From NCBI RefSeq assembly GCF_900105125.1, contig NZ_LT629750.1, positions 496,001 through 560,000 on the forward strand: a DNA stretch of 64,000 nt, in the 5' to 3' direction. Of this stretch, positions 8,948-17,637 are shown in pieces. A program made the position numbers and the translations under genes. How positions within the stretch are numbered: position 1 is the stretch's first letter; every line of letters starts with the position of its first letter. This stretch comes from Bradyrhizobium canariense (lineage in GTDB: Bacteria; Pseudomonadota; Alphaproteobacteria; Rhizobiales; Xanthobacteraceae). The notes under the pieces are model-generated. The model was not told where the DNA came from and did not search any database. It worked only from the letters and a program-made list of their open reading frames with translations.

Positions 8948-10315
8948 ATGACGGTATCAGAAACGGGAGGCGCGGCGTTGCGCGGTCGGCTCCCGGGTGA
9001 GCGGGCTACCGTCTCGGTCATCGTGGCGGCCGCTATCGTGGTCGCGGACATGATCGGTGTCGGCGTTTTCACGAGCCTCGGTTTTCAGGTCAAGGACCTC
9101 CCTTCGGGCTTTGCGATCCTGCTGCTGTGGACCGTGGGCGGCGTCGTCGCCCTGTGCGGGGTCTTTTCCTACAGCGAGCTTGGCGCGATGTTTCCGCGCT
9201 CGAGCGGCGAATACAATTTCCTGACCCGCGCCTACCATCCGGCGTTTGGATTCCTGGCCGGCTGGGTGTCGGCGACGGTTGGTTTCGCCGCACCGGTGGC
9301 GCTGGCCGCGATGGCTTTCGGCGAGTACGGCAGGTCGGTGGTTCCGGGTGCGCCGCCGCTCGCGCTTGCGATGGGCGTGATCTGGGTGGTGTCGATCGTG
9401 CAGCTATGCGGCGTCAGGCACTCCAGCACCTTTCAATTGACCGCGACGATCGTGAAGGTGGCGCTGATCGTGGCGTTCCTGATCGCGGGATTTGTCATCG
9501 GCGTGCCGCAGCAGGCCACGTTCGCGCCGTCGGCTGCCGATTTTGCCCACATCACCAGCGCGCCGTTCGCGATCGGCTTGGTCTTCGTGATGTATTCGTT
9601 CTCGGGGTGGAACGCCGCAACCTACATCATCGGCGAAATGCGGCTGCCGCAGCAAAACCTGCCGCGCGCACTGCTGGCGGGAACACTGATCGTGCTGTTG
9701 CTGTATGTCGCCCTCAACGCGGTGTTCCTTTACACCACGCCGATCGACAAGCTGTCGGGGCAACTCGACGTCGCCCGTATCGCAGGCAGCCAGATCTTCG
9801 GCGAGATCGGCGGCCGCATCGCCGGCGCCATGATTTGCATCGGCCTGATTTCTTCCATCAGTGCGATGATGTGGATCGGTCCGCGCGTCATGATGACAAT
9901 GGGAGAGGATATTCCGGCGCTGCGGCTGTTCGCCCGCAAGTCCGCCAACGGCGCGCCTGCTTACGCCATCCTGTTCCAGCTCGCGGTAGCAGGACTATTG
10001 CTGTTCACCCGCAGTTTCGAGGCTGTGCTCGACTTCATCCAGTTCGGCCTATTGTTCTGCTCGTTCTTCACGGTGCTCGGCGTCATCAAATTGCGGATCA
10101 TGCAGCCCGATCTGCATCGGCCTTACCGCACCTGGGGCTACCCGATCACCCCGGCGATCTTCCTGCTCGTGACCGGCTTCATGATGTACTATCTTTTGGT
10201 CGACCGTCCGCTGCAGTCGTTGTTCGGTGTTCTGATTTTGATTTCGGGCCTTTTGATTTACGCCGTCTTCCGCAAGCCGTCCGCCCCGCCCACCGCATCT
10301 GCAGACTGCAACTAG
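8948..10315 (+). CDS. APC-family amino acid permease
   Basis: 455 residues, about 12 predicted membrane helices. Helix 1 carries the glycine-rich substrate segment typical of the APC superfamily (ADMIGVGVFTSLGF). The conserved FSYSELGAMFPRSSGEYNF follows helix 2, and RPYRTWGYP lies before the last helices. It is an inner-membrane secondary transporter for an amino acid or amine; the substrate cannot be named from sequence. The downstream exported protein starts 2 bp after the stop codon, so the two are probably co-transcribed and perhaps co-translated. Confidence 0.9.
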   Translation: MTVSETGGAALRGRLPGERATVSVIVAAAIVVADMIGVGVFTSLGFQVKDLPSGFAILLLWTVGGVVALCGVFSYSELGAMFPRSSGEYNFLTRAYHPAFGFLAGWVSATVGFAAPVALAAMAFGEYGRSVVPGAPPLALAMGVIWVVSIVQLCGVRHSSTFQLTATIVKVALIVAFLIAGFVIGVPQQATFAPSAADFAHITSAPFAIGLVFVMYSFSGWNAATYIIGEMRLPQQNLPRALLAGTLIVLLLYVALNAVFLYTTPIDKLSGQLDVARIAGSQIFGEIGGRIAGAMICIGLISSISAMMWIGPRVMMTMGEDIPALRLFARKSANGAPAYAILFQLAVAGLLLFTRSFEAVLDFIQFGLLFCSFFTVLGVIKLRIMQPDLHRPYRTWGYPITPAIFLLVTGFMMYYLLVDRPLQSLFGVLILISGLLIYAVFRKPSAPPTASADCN

Positions 10316-10317
10316 AA

Positions 10318-11544
10318 ATGCTTCAGTTCAGAAAAATTGCCGTGGTCGCTGTCGTCATGTTGCTCGCGGCTGCGATCCCGGTGCGCGCCGCCGATACTGC
10401 GACCGCCGATGATGCCGCGCGGTTTCTCGCGGGCATGCCGCCGTCAGCCGAATCGCCACTGACACCCCTGACCAAAGATCCCACGTGGCAACGTCATTCA
10501 CGCTTCTTCGACGCTGCGTTCGGGCAGCTCGAACAACGCCAGCTTTCGAAAATCCGCACCTGGGCCGCCGCCAATCTGGCCGCGCCGCGGCCGACCATGT
10601 TTTACATGTTCAGCGGACCGGATTTTCTCTACGCGGAGGCGTTTTATTCAAAGGCAACGACCTATGTGCTGAGCGCGCTCGAGCCGGTCGGCTCGGTGCC
10701 GGACCTGACGCGATTGCGGTCCGATGGCATCTACTACACGCTCTATGATGTCGAGCACTCCATGAGCTCGATCCTGAATTTCAGCTTCTTCATCACCAAG
10801 CACATGAAAGCCGATCTGCGCGAGGGGGAGCTGAGCGGCACTTTGCCGATCCTCTATGTTTTCCTGGCGCGTTCCGGAAAGACCATCCACAGTGTCGAAC
10901 CGATCACGCTCGACGATCAGGGCATCGAGCATTCCGCCAGCGAGAGTGCCGGCAAGAATGCCGCCCGCGGCGTAAAGATCAGGTTCGCCGGCAGCGATGG
11001 TGTCGAAAAGACGCTGTATTATTTCAGCACGGATCTTTCCAATAATAGTGTCCGAACCAGCGGCTTCCTCAAATTTTGCGCGATGCTTGCACCCGGCAAC
11101 AGCCTGATCAAGAGCGCGTCCTATCTGCTGCACGCGCGCAGTTTCACCACCGTGCGTGATTTCCTGCTCGCCAACAGCGCCACGATCATCCAGGACGATT
11201 CCGGCATTCCGCTGGGTGATTATGATCCGAGGAGGTGGCGATTTTTTCCGTTCGGCCACTATGCCGGCCCGATCGCGAAATTCCCGCGAATGTATCAGCC
11301 GAATTATGCCGAACTGTTCCAGCGCAGCCAGCCGATCGATTTCGGCATCGGCTATCGCTGGCGATCGTTTGAATCGAACCTGCTGTTGTCGGTCAAGCTT
11401 GCGTCTGACACCCCGGGCAGCGTTGAAGCCACGCCACCGGCCGAGCCATCGCCAGCCGAGCCGCCGCAGAAGCCGCAGCGTCCGCCGCGGACGCGTCCGC
11501 AGGTCTATGATCGACCCGGGAGTTTCTGGCCTTTTGGCCGGTAA
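10318..11544 (+). CDS. Exported protein of unknown function linked to an APC permease
   Basis: 408 residues. A signal peptide (MLQFRKIAVVAVVMLLAAAIPVRA) is followed by a long globular part with no domain I recognise (PTMFYMFSGPDFLYAEAFY, FFITKHMKADL, FGHYAGPIAKFPRMYQPNY) and a proline-rich tail ending in FWPFGR. The ATG at 10318 follows the permease stop after 2 bp, which together with the signal peptide fixes the start. A role in sensing or capturing the permease substrate in the periplasm is possible but is only inference from position. Confidence 0.8.
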   Translation: MLQFRKIAVVAVVMLLAAAIPVRAADTATADDAARFLAGMPPSAESPLTPLTKDPTWQRHSRFFDAAFGQLEQRQLSKIRTWAAANLAAPRPTMFYMFSGPDFLYAEAFYSKATTYVLSALEPVGSVPDLTRLRSDGIYYTLYDVEHSMSSILNFSFFITKHMKADLREGELSGTLPILYVFLARSGKTIHSVEPITLDDQGIEHSASESAGKNAARGVKIRFAGSDGVEKTLYYFSTDLSNNSVRTSGFLKFCAMLAPGNSLIKSASYLLHARSFTTVRDFLLANSATIIQDDSGIPLGDYDPRRWRFFPFGHYAGPIAKFPRMYQPNYAELFQRSQPIDFGIGYRWRSFESNLLLSVKLASDTPGSVEATPPAEPSPAEPPQKPQRPPRTRPQVYDRPGSFWPFGR

Positions 11545-11577
11545 CGCCTGTGGCTTTTTCGCTCCGCGCCCTTGACC

Positions 11578-11745
11578 TCACCAATGAACGTTTTGGCTCG
11601 GGACGATGAAGGCCGTGGTACTCGGCGGGGTGGGGTTGTCGCTGTAGAATCTGCAGGCGGCTATAATCACGATGATCAAGGCGAGTATCGCGATCAGATC
11701 GATCTGCCGGGGATCGTGACCTCTGTGGCTGATTTTCCAGCGCAT
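11578..11745 (-). CDS. 55-residue single-span membrane protein
   Basis: Start ATG at 11745 with AGGAG 11 nt upstream; stop TGA at 11578. The protein has a polar N-terminus (MRWKISHRGHDPRQID), one hydrophobic span (LIAILALIIVIIAACRFY) and a Pro/Thr-rich end (PPSTTAFIVPSQNVHW). The span and good ribosome-binding site support a real gene, and I recall near-identical short proteins in Bradyrhizobium genomes. Function unknown. Confidence 0.75.
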   Translation of the reverse strand: MRWKISHRGHDPRQIDLIAILALIIVIIAACRFYSDNPTPPSTTAFIVPSQNVHW

Positions 11746-11897
11746 TGTTTTTGTCTCCTAAGCGGAAGCACTAAACCAATGCGTGCGGACCGCCGCGGTT
11801 CCGCGCGTGGCAGCAATGCGCCTTCCGCTTGGAAGCAGCGCAGCAAGATCGTCAGGGCATAGTCTCGACGCGTCTGATCGGCGGAATTGATCAAACG

Positions 11898-12242
11898 CTA
11901 GGGCGCGTTGACGCCGCGCCAGCGCGCGAACCGCCATGGCAAATACCATCGCGCGCCCGGCGGTCTTGTCAGCGGCACGTTGTCGATTCCGGACGTGCCC
12001 CAGGGTTGGCAGCGCAGCAGCCGGGCTAGCGTCATCCATCCGCCGCCCCATAATCCGAAGCGCTCGATCGCTTCGTCGGCATAAACCGAACAGGTCGGCA
12101 GATGACGGCAGTTGTAACCGACCAGCGGCGACAGCGTGTGCCGATAGGTCCAGATCAGCGCGCGCCCCGCGTTGCGCGGCAGCCGTCGCATTGTGCCCGC
12201 GCAATCCGGACAGGCCGAAGAATGTGACGATGAATATTTCAT
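11898..12242 (-). CDS. yidD: Membrane protein insertion efficiency factor YidD
   Basis: 114 residues from the ATG at 12242. The core RALIWTYRHTLSPLVG, then YNCRHLPTCSVYADEAIERFG, then GGWMTLARLLRCQPWG is diagnostic of YidD (UPF0161), with its conserved cysteines and the amphipathic helix that lets it sit on the inner membrane. It assists YidC-dependent membrane protein insertion. The N-terminal Ser/Cys-rich extension (MKYSSSHSSACPDC) is longer than in many homologues; an alternative ATG at 12191 would remove it. The gene order with the Fe-S scaffold, folE and hisI is common in Rhizobiales. Confidence 0.93.
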   Translation of the reverse strand: MKYSSSHSSACPDCAGTMRRLPRNAGRALIWTYRHTLSPLVGYNCRHLPTCSVYADEAIERFGLWGGGWMTLARLLRCQPWGTSGIDNVPLTRPPGARWYLPWRFARWRGVNAP

Positions 12243-12488
12243 GGGCGGCGTGCCGCAGTCATACGCAGATGTTTGCACGGTTCCATTTCATGGAACCACA
12301 GGGATTCGGTAAAAGCGCCACACTTTGGGAAATATCGCATGGTTTGGGTGGCAGTGCAGCAAAGGTTCTATGGACGATGAAGACTCGCGCGGTTACCCTT
12401 TTCATAACGTCGGTATGACAGAATCATATGGCGTTGAAACGGGGCCATTGCCACTGCTTGTTTTGGGGCTTGTGGGGAAGGGACCAAA

Positions 12489-13409
12489 TTGAGGTTCGTA
12501 AGGTCGCTTAACGTTCGCGGCTGGGCGCTACTCGGCGCCGTTGCCCTTTCTGTCGCACTGCCCGGCATCACGGCGGCGCTTGGTGATTCCGCTCAGGGCG
12601 CTGTCACGCTCGAAGAGCGGAAACTACCGATGCATTTTAGCTGGATCGCGTGCGAGCCCAATTGCCACGGCTGGATCAGCGCGGTCGGCATCGTGACCCA
12701 GGAAAGCCCCAAGGACTTCGATGAATTCGCGCGCGGACGCCAGCTTGCGGGCGCCACGGTGGTGCTGGATTCCAGCGGAGGGTCGGTCAACGACGCCATC
12801 GCGCTCGGACGGCGCTGGCGCGGTCTCGGGTTGCTGACAACGGTGGGCATCAGCGTTCTCGATCACACCGCGCAGGGCGATCACGCGAGCGTTGCGCCGC
12901 AAGCCTATTGCGAGTCGATGTGCGTTTTCCTGCTGCTGTCAGGCAAGACACGCTACGTGCCCGAGGGCGCGCATGTCAGGGTGCATCAGATCTGGATGGG
13001 CGACCGTGCCGACGATGCCAAGGCCGCGACTTACAGTGCGCAGGATTTGATGATTGTCGAACGCGACGTCGGCCGCCTCGCCAAATACACGTTCGACATG
13101 GGCGGCGCCGGTGATCTGCTGTCGCTGTCGCTGAGCGTGCCGCCGTGGGAAGACCTGCATGAATTGTCGCCGGCAGAGTTGCGGCTGACCAATCTCGTCA
13201 CGACCGACGCGGTGGCCGAGGTGCTGCCCAAGGTACTGCCCAAGCCCGACGCTGCTACGCCAGTGGCCGAGCTCGCGACCAAGCAAGTCCAGGATCGCTT
13301 CGTCAGCAGCGCCGTGCAGGGTGAGGCGACGTCGCAGCCGGCGAAGTCGACCAAGACGGCGGAAGCCACCGTTCCGACCGGTGTCGTCGCGACGGCGCCG
13401 GTGAAGTAG
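12489..13409 (+). CDS. Exported ClpP/crotonase-fold protein (second COG3904-like copy)
   Basis: 306 residues from a TTG start preceded by GGGAAGGGA. The N-terminus has a hydrophobic export segment (WALLGAVALSVALPGITAA). The ClpP-like core shows SSGGSVNDA (95-98), a candidate nucleophile Ser143 in CESMCVF, and His166 in VRVHQIW. Cysteines at 55, 59, 141 and 145 could form disulfides. The C-terminus from about residue 235 is a low-complexity Ala/Thr/Lys tail. It shares the fold signature with the protein at 4943-6178 but is otherwise very divergent, so they are old paralogues or separate acquisitions. Activity unproven. Confidence 0.78.
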   Translation: MRFVRSLNVRGWALLGAVALSVALPGITAALGDSAQGAVTLEERKLPMHFSWIACEPNCHGWISAVGIVTQESPKDFDEFARGRQLAGATVVLDSSGGSVNDAIALGRRWRGLGLLTTVGISVLDHTAQGDHASVAPQAYCESMCVFLLLSGKTRYVPEGAHVRVHQIWMGDRADDAKAATYSAQDLMIVERDVGRLAKYTFDMGGAGDLLSLSLSVPPWEDLHELSPAELRLTNLVTTDAVAEVLPKVLPKPDAATPVAELATKQVQDRFVSSAVQGEATSQPAKSTKTAEATVPTGVVATAPVK

Positions 13410-13427
13410 CGGCGCTCATCGTTGCCG

Positions 13428-13907
13428 TCAGCTTTGCGCAGCAACCGGCTGTTTTGCTTTGTCTTCGGTCTTGTCAGAGGTCTTGGCCTCGATCTGGCCG
13501 ATCGCATCGACCACGGCATCGAAGGTCAGCATGGTCGAGGCATGTCGCGCCTTATAGTCGCGCACCGGTTCGAGCAGCGCGATGTCGGCCCATTTGCCCT
13601 GCGGCGGCGCGCCGTTTTCCTTCAACATCTTGCGAACGGTTTCGCGCAACTCGCGCAATTCGCTCGCGGTCGAGCCGACGACGTGGCTTGCCATGATCGA
13701 GGACGAGGCCTGACCGAGCGCGCAGGCCTTCACATCATGCGCGAAGTCGGTGACGACAGGCCCGTCCATTTTGAGGTCGATCTTGACGGTCGAGCCGCAC
13801 AGTTTGGAATGGGCGGTCGCGCTGGCGTCGGGTGCGGAGAGCCGTCCCAAGCGGGGGATATTGCCGGCCAGTTCGATGATGCGCTTGTTGTAGATGTCGT
13901 TCAGCAT
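13428..13907 (-). CDS. SufU/IscU-like iron-sulfur cluster scaffold protein
   Basis: 159 residues. The fold pattern of NifU/SufU N-terminal scaffolds is clear: YNKRIIELAGNIPRLGRL, then SKLCGSTVKIDLKMDG with Cys37, DVKACALGQASSSIMA with Cys62, and VRDYKARHAST at 116-125. The third cluster ligand is normally a Cys in an R-x-x-C motif; here Ser124 occupies that place. A Lys/Glu-rich tail follows. It may therefore bind zinc or a cluster differently, or act as an accessory protein. The start at 13907 is set by homology; the frame stays open upstream to 14150. Divergent from folE. Confidence 0.82.
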   Translation of the reverse strand: MLNDIYNKRIIELAGNIPRLGRLSAPDASATAHSKLCGSTVKIDLKMDGPVVTDFAHDVKACALGQASSSIMASHVVGSTASELRELRETVRKMLKENGAPPQGKWADIALLEPVRDYKARHASTMLTFDAVVDAIGQIEAKTSDKTEDKAKQPVAAQS

Positions 13908-13993
13908 AAGATTGAGGTCTCGCGCTACCCGGTGTGATCGCCCTTGGCGAGCCCGGTCTACGGTCCTATATATGGGTCGAAACGGTGGAAATA

Positions 13994-14048
13994 CAGCCCG
14001 GCCGTTTCCTGAAGCGGCCAGAGAAATGGAAACCAGCCCGGCCGTTTC
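13994..14048. repeat. 15-bp direct repeat upstream of folE
   Basis: CAGCCCGGCCGTTTC occurs at 13994-14008 and again at 14034-14048, 40 bp apart, each preceded by GGAAA. It sits in the 233-bp gap between the Fe-S scaffold gene and folE, about 93-147 bp before the folE start. A regulator-binding pair is possible. Confidence 0.5.
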
Positions 14049-14140
14049 GGTCTTAATACCCTGGTACTCAGGCGTCCGGCGGCAAGCCGCCCCGTCTGCC
14101 GGTGACACTCCGGTCCAAAGACCGGTCGAACGGAGTTGAC

Positions 14141-14881
14141 ATGGACGCATTGATTAAATCCCTCCGCCCGAACAAGCCTTCGGACGCCAAATCCTCAGAC
14201 GCCAAATCTACAGAGACGAAGGCACCGGAATCGAAGATTCTGGATACCCGTCCCGCAGAGCTCGATCCTTCCGAATTTCTGGCCGCCGCGGTACGTGCCG
14301 ATCAGCCGCGCCCCTCGCGCGCGGAGGCTGAGCAGGCGGTACTGACGTTACTCAGCTATATCGGCGAAAACCCCGACCGCGAGGGCCTGATCGATACGCC
14401 GCGCCGGGTGGTGGAAGCCTACGACGAGCTTTATCAGGGCTATCATCAGTGCCCGGCCGAAGTCCTCGACCGGACCTTTGGCGAGACCGCGGGCTATGAC
14501 GATTTCGTCCTGATTCGCGATATCGAATTCACCTCGCAATGCGAGCACCACATGATGCCGTTCTACGGCAAGGCGCATATCGCCTATACGCCGGTGGAGC
14601 GGGTCGTGGGATTGTCGAAGCTGGCGCGTCTCACCGATATCTTTGCGCGCCGCCTGCAGACCCAGGAACATCTCACCGCGCAGATCGCGGCTGCGATCGA
14701 CGAGATCCTCAAGCCTCGTGGCGTTGCAGTGATGATCGAGGCAGAGCATACCTGCATGTCGGTGCGTGGCGTCGCCAAGCACGGCGCGACGACGTTCACC
14801 AGCCGCTTTACCGGCATGTTCCGCGACAATCCGACGGAGCAGGCGCGTTTCCTGTCCATGCTACGAGGGCCGCAGCGCTAA
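14141..14881 (+). CDS. folE: GTP cyclohydrolase I
   Basis: 246 residues; converts GTP to 7,8-dihydroneopterin triphosphate, the first step to tetrahydrofolate (and possibly to queuosine-type precursors). After a Lys/Ser/Asp-rich N-terminal extension of about 50 residues comes the catalytic domain: [19 protein letters not shown], the zinc site [12 protein letters not shown], and [11 protein letters not shown] with the second zinc Cys. This is the zinc-dependent FolE1 type. ATG 14141 is chosen because of GGAG 6 nt upstream. The end is 33 bp before hisI, so the two are likely one transcript. Confidence 0.97.
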   Translation: MDALIKSLRPNKPSDAKSSDAKSTETKAPESKILDTRPAELDPSEFLAAAVRADQPRPSRAEAEQAVLTLLSYIGENPDREGLIDTPRRVVEAYDELYQGYHQCPAEVLDRTFGETAGYDDFVLIRDIEFTSQCEHHMMPFYGKAHIAYTPVERVVGLSKLARLTDIFARRLQTQEHLTAQIAAAIDEILKPRGVAVMIEAEHTCMSVRGVAKHGATTFTSRFTGMFRDNPTEQARFLSMLRGPQR

Positions 14882-14914
14882 CGGACCCTCGCCTGAACTA
14901 CGAGGGCCGTTTCG

Positions 14915-15343
14915 GTGTCCACATCTGCTGATATCAATGACCGCGAAGAGGGGCTGGCGTTCCGGCCCAAATTCGATGCGTCGGGGCTTGTGACCTGCGT
15001 CGCCACGGATGCCGCCACCGGCGATGTGCTGATGGTCGCCCATATGAATGACGAAGCCCTGCGCAAGACCATCGAAAGCGGGGAGGCCTGGTATTTCAGT
15101 CGCTCACGCAACGCGCTGTGGCGCAAGGGCGAAACGTCCGGTCACACCCAGCGCGTGGTCGATATGCGGATGGATTGCGATCAGGACGCCGTGTGGATCC
15201 GCGTCGAGCAGACAGGCGCCGCCTGTCACACCGGCCGTCGCTCCTGCTTCTATCGCGCGGTGACAAACGGCGAGGGCGGCGCGCAATTATCATTCGTCGA
15301 CGCGGATCGGATGTTCGACCCGGCGGCGATCTATCGCAAGTAG
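14915..15343 (+). CDS. hisI: Phosphoribosyl-AMP cyclohydrolase
   Basis: 142 residues from a GTG start preceded by GAGGG. Hydrolyses the adenine ring of phosphoribosyl-AMP, step 3 of histidine biosynthesis. The family signatures are present: [31 protein letters not shown], the metal site [11 protein letters not shown] and the cysteines in [14 protein letters not shown]. No HisE domain is fused, as usual in alphaproteobacteria, where hisE lies elsewhere. Confidence 0.97.
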   Translation: MSTSADINDREEGLAFRPKFDASGLVTCVATDAATGDVLMVAHMNDEALRKTIESGEAWYFSRSRNALWRKGETSGHTQRVVDMRMDCDQDAVWIRVEQTGAACHTGRRSCFYRAVTNGEGGAQLSFVDADRMFDPAAIYRK

Positions 15344-15454
15344 ATTCAATTTCGATCCATGCGCGGATAGCAGGGCTTCGATCACCGAGCTTCGTTGCCT
15401 CCATCGGCGCGATGTGCGAGGATTCCGTCTCGTCGTCGAACTGGGGCGGTCGCG

Positions 15455-16174
15455 GTGACGTTACATTTTCGAGCGATATTTGTTTTTCTTGTTGTGATCG
15501 CGCTGCCGTTCGGCGTCGCGCGAGCGCAGACGGCAACGGCTGACGCGGTCGCGCCCGATACGATGGCCGCGCGCGTTCTCGCCTGTGCATCCTGCCACGG
15601 CGCGCAGGGCGAGGGCACGAACGACGCCTATTTCCCACGGCTTGCAGGAAAGCCGGCCGGTTATCTCTATAACCAGCTTGTGGCGTTCAGGGACGGGCGC
15701 CGCAAATACCCGCCGATGAATTACCTGCTGGAATTTCTCCCCGACGCCTATCTGAAAGAGATCGCAGAGTATTTTGCATCGTTGCGACCGCCGTTTCCGG
15801 CGCCTGCCATCCCCAGCGTCAGCAAGGAGATCCTGGCGCGAGGCGAATCGCTGGTCAAAAACGGCGATCCGCGGCACGGCATTCCGGCTTGCGCGGGCTG
15901 TCACAATCCGGGCTTTACCGGAATGGAGCCGGCGATCCCCGGCCTGCTCGGCCTGCGCGCGGCCTATATCAGTGCACAGCTCGGCGGATGGCGCTATGGC
16001 ACGCGGACCGCTGCCGCGCCGGACTGCATGCAGATTGTCGCGGGCCTGCTGACGGAAGACGACGTCAAGGCGGTCGCCGCTTATCTCTCATCGCTGCCGG
16101 CGCCGGCAGATCCGTCATTCGCGCCGCGTGGGAGCCTGCCGATGCCGCTCTCGTGCGGCAGCGAACCGCATTGA
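15455..16174 (+). CDS. Periplasmic diheme cytochrome c (c4-like)
   Basis: 239 residues from a GTG start preceded by GGGGCGG. A signal peptide ends near GVARA-Q. Two heme-binding motifs, CASCH (44-48) and CAGCH (146-150), lie in two similar halves, as in cytochrome c4. The spacing and segments such as FPRLAGKPAGYLYNQL match c4-type proteins that carry electrons to terminal oxidases. It is the first gene of the oxidase cluster; the next gene begins 13 bp later. Confidence 0.9.
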   Translation: MTLHFRAIFVFLVVIALPFGVARAQTATADAVAPDTMAARVLACASCHGAQGEGTNDAYFPRLAGKPAGYLYNQLVAFRDGRRKYPPMNYLLEFLPDAYLKEIAEYFASLRPPFPAPAIPSVSKEILARGESLVKNGDPRHGIPACAGCHNPGFTGMEPAIPGLLGLRAAYISAQLGGWRYGTRTAAAPDCMQIVAGLLTEDDVKAVAAYLSSLPAPADPSFAPRGSLPMPLSCGSEPH

Positions 16175-16187
16175 AGGGATCGTGCAG

Positions 16188-17450
16188 ATGTCGCGAACCT
16201 TGAGAAAACTGCTTCCGGTCTTGGCGGCGTCGTCTCTGTTGATCAGCGCGATCGGGGCTATGGCGCAACAATCCCCGAAGCAGGATCCGGCGCTGATTGC
16301 CAGGGGCGAATATCTCGCTCGGGCCGGCGATTGCATCGCCTGTCATACGGCGCGCGAGGGCAAGATCTTTGCCGGTGGCCTTCCGATGGTGACCCCGTTC
16401 GGCACGCTCTATACATCGAACATCACGCCCGATCCGCAAACCGGGATCGGTACATGGACGTCAGACCAATTCTACACGATGATGCATAACGGGCGTTTTC
16501 CCGATGGCGGACTGGTTTATCCGGCGATGCCGTTTGCGTCCTACACCAAGGTGACGCGTGAAGACAGCGACGCGATCTACGCCTATCTGCGCTCGATCCC
16601 GCCGGTGAAGCAGCTGAACCGCGAGCACGATCTGCGGTTTCCCTACAACAACCGCTCTCTCATCATCGGCTGGCGCACGCTGTTCTTCAGGGACGGCGAG
16701 TACAAGCCGGATTCGACCAAATCGGCCGACTGGAATCGCGGCGCCTATTTGGTCGAAGGCCTCGGCCATTGCGGGATGTGCCACACCGCGATCAACGCGC
16801 TCGGCGGAAGTTCTGACTCGCAGGCGTTCGAGGGCGGGCTGATACCGATGCAGAATTGGTATGCGCCCTCGCTTACGTCGAACAAGGAAGCGGGGCTTGG
16901 CGACTGGACCATCGAGGAGATCACGGCCTACCTGCGAACCGGCATATCCAGTCGCGGCGTCGTCTATGGCCCGATGGCGGAGGTGGTCTACAACAGCCTG
17001 CAATACCTCGATGACGGCGATATCCGTGCGATGGCGGTCTATTTGAAGAGCCTGGCGCAAGGCACCTCGCCGGAGAAGCCTGCGTCGCCTTTGCCTTCGG
17101 CTGAAAGCAGCCTGCTGCTGAGCTTCGGAAAACCGATCTACGACCGGGAATGCGCAGGTTGCCACGGGGCGACGGGCCTGGGCATGCCGCCGCATTATCC
17201 ACCGCTGGCCGGCAACCAGTCGATCCAGATGTCGTCTGCGGTCAACGCAATCCGGATGGTGCTCAATGGCGGCTACCCGCCGGGCACGGCCGGAAATCCG
17301 AGGCCCTATGGGATGCCGCCCTTTGCGCAACGATTATCGGACGACGAGGTCGCAGCCGTCGTGACTTACATCCGGACCTCGTGGGGCAATCGCGGCGACC
17401 CGGTCTCGGCGCGGCAAGCCAATGAGCTGCGCGCGGCAACGCTGAACTGA
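16188..17450 (+). CDS. Triheme cytochrome c, dehydrogenase-subunit type
   Basis: 420 residues with a signal peptide (cut near GAMA-Q). Three heme motifs: CIACH (49-53), CGMCH (195-199) and CAGCH (322-326). The layout resembles the cytochrome subunits of membrane alcohol and sugar-acid dehydrogenases (AdhB/GndC type), but no flavin or PQQ dehydrogenase subunit is adjacent. In this operon it may feed electrons into the oxidase from an unlinked dehydrogenase. The ATG at 16188 follows AAGGGA; a GTG 6 bp earlier is an alternative. Confidence 0.9.
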   Translation: MSRTLRKLLPVLAASSLLISAIGAMAQQSPKQDPALIARGEYLARAGDCIACHTAREGKIFAGGLPMVTPFGTLYTSNITPDPQTGIGTWTSDQFYTMMHNGRFPDGGLVYPAMPFASYTKVTREDSDAIYAYLRSIPPVKQLNREHDLRFPYNNRSLIIGWRTLFFRDGEYKPDSTKSADWNRGAYLVEGLGHCGMCHTAINALGGSSDSQAFEGGLIPMQNWYAPSLTSNKEAGLGDWTIEEITAYLRTGISSRGVVYGPMAEVVYNSLQYLDDGDIRAMAVYLKSLAQGTSPEKPASPLPSAESSLLLSFGKPIYDRECAGCHGATGLGMPPHYPPLAGNQSIQMSSAVNAIRMVLNGGYPPGTAGNPRPYGMPPFAQRLSDDEVAAVVTYIRTSWGNRGDPVSARQANELRAATLN

Positions 17451-17458
17451 GGCGCGTC

Positions 17459-17635
17459 ATGATCAATTCATCCTCGCCGGAAACGGCCCCACGGCATGGC
17501 GAAGCCGAGACCGTCGAGGCCATCGTCAGCTCGGGCCCACGCGGCGCTATAGCAGTGGCGGGCATCGCAACGGCCGTCGTGATCGCGTTGTGGTTTGCGT
17601 TTTATCTCCTGGTCTTCCTGCCGCGGAGCGCCTGA
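17459..17635 (+). CDS. 58-residue single-span protein of the oxidase cluster
   Basis: ATG 17459, stop TGA 17633-17635, two bases before the subunit II start. A polar N-terminus (about 28 residues, acidic) is followed by one membrane span (AIAVAGIATAVVIALWFAFYLLVFLP). Its place directly before subunit II and its size fit a subunit IIa-like component, as in the ba3 oxidase of Thermus. I cannot recognise it by sequence, so this role is inferred from position. Confidence 0.75.
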   Translation: MINSSSPETAPRHGEAETVEAIVSSGPRGAIAVAGIATAVVIALWFAFYLLVFLPRSA

Positions 17636-17637
17636 CG

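Noticed and set aside
9127..10317. Long in-frame extension upstream of the exported protein at 10318
   Set aside because: It is the arginine-rich shadow of the APC permease; the signal peptide starts at 10318.
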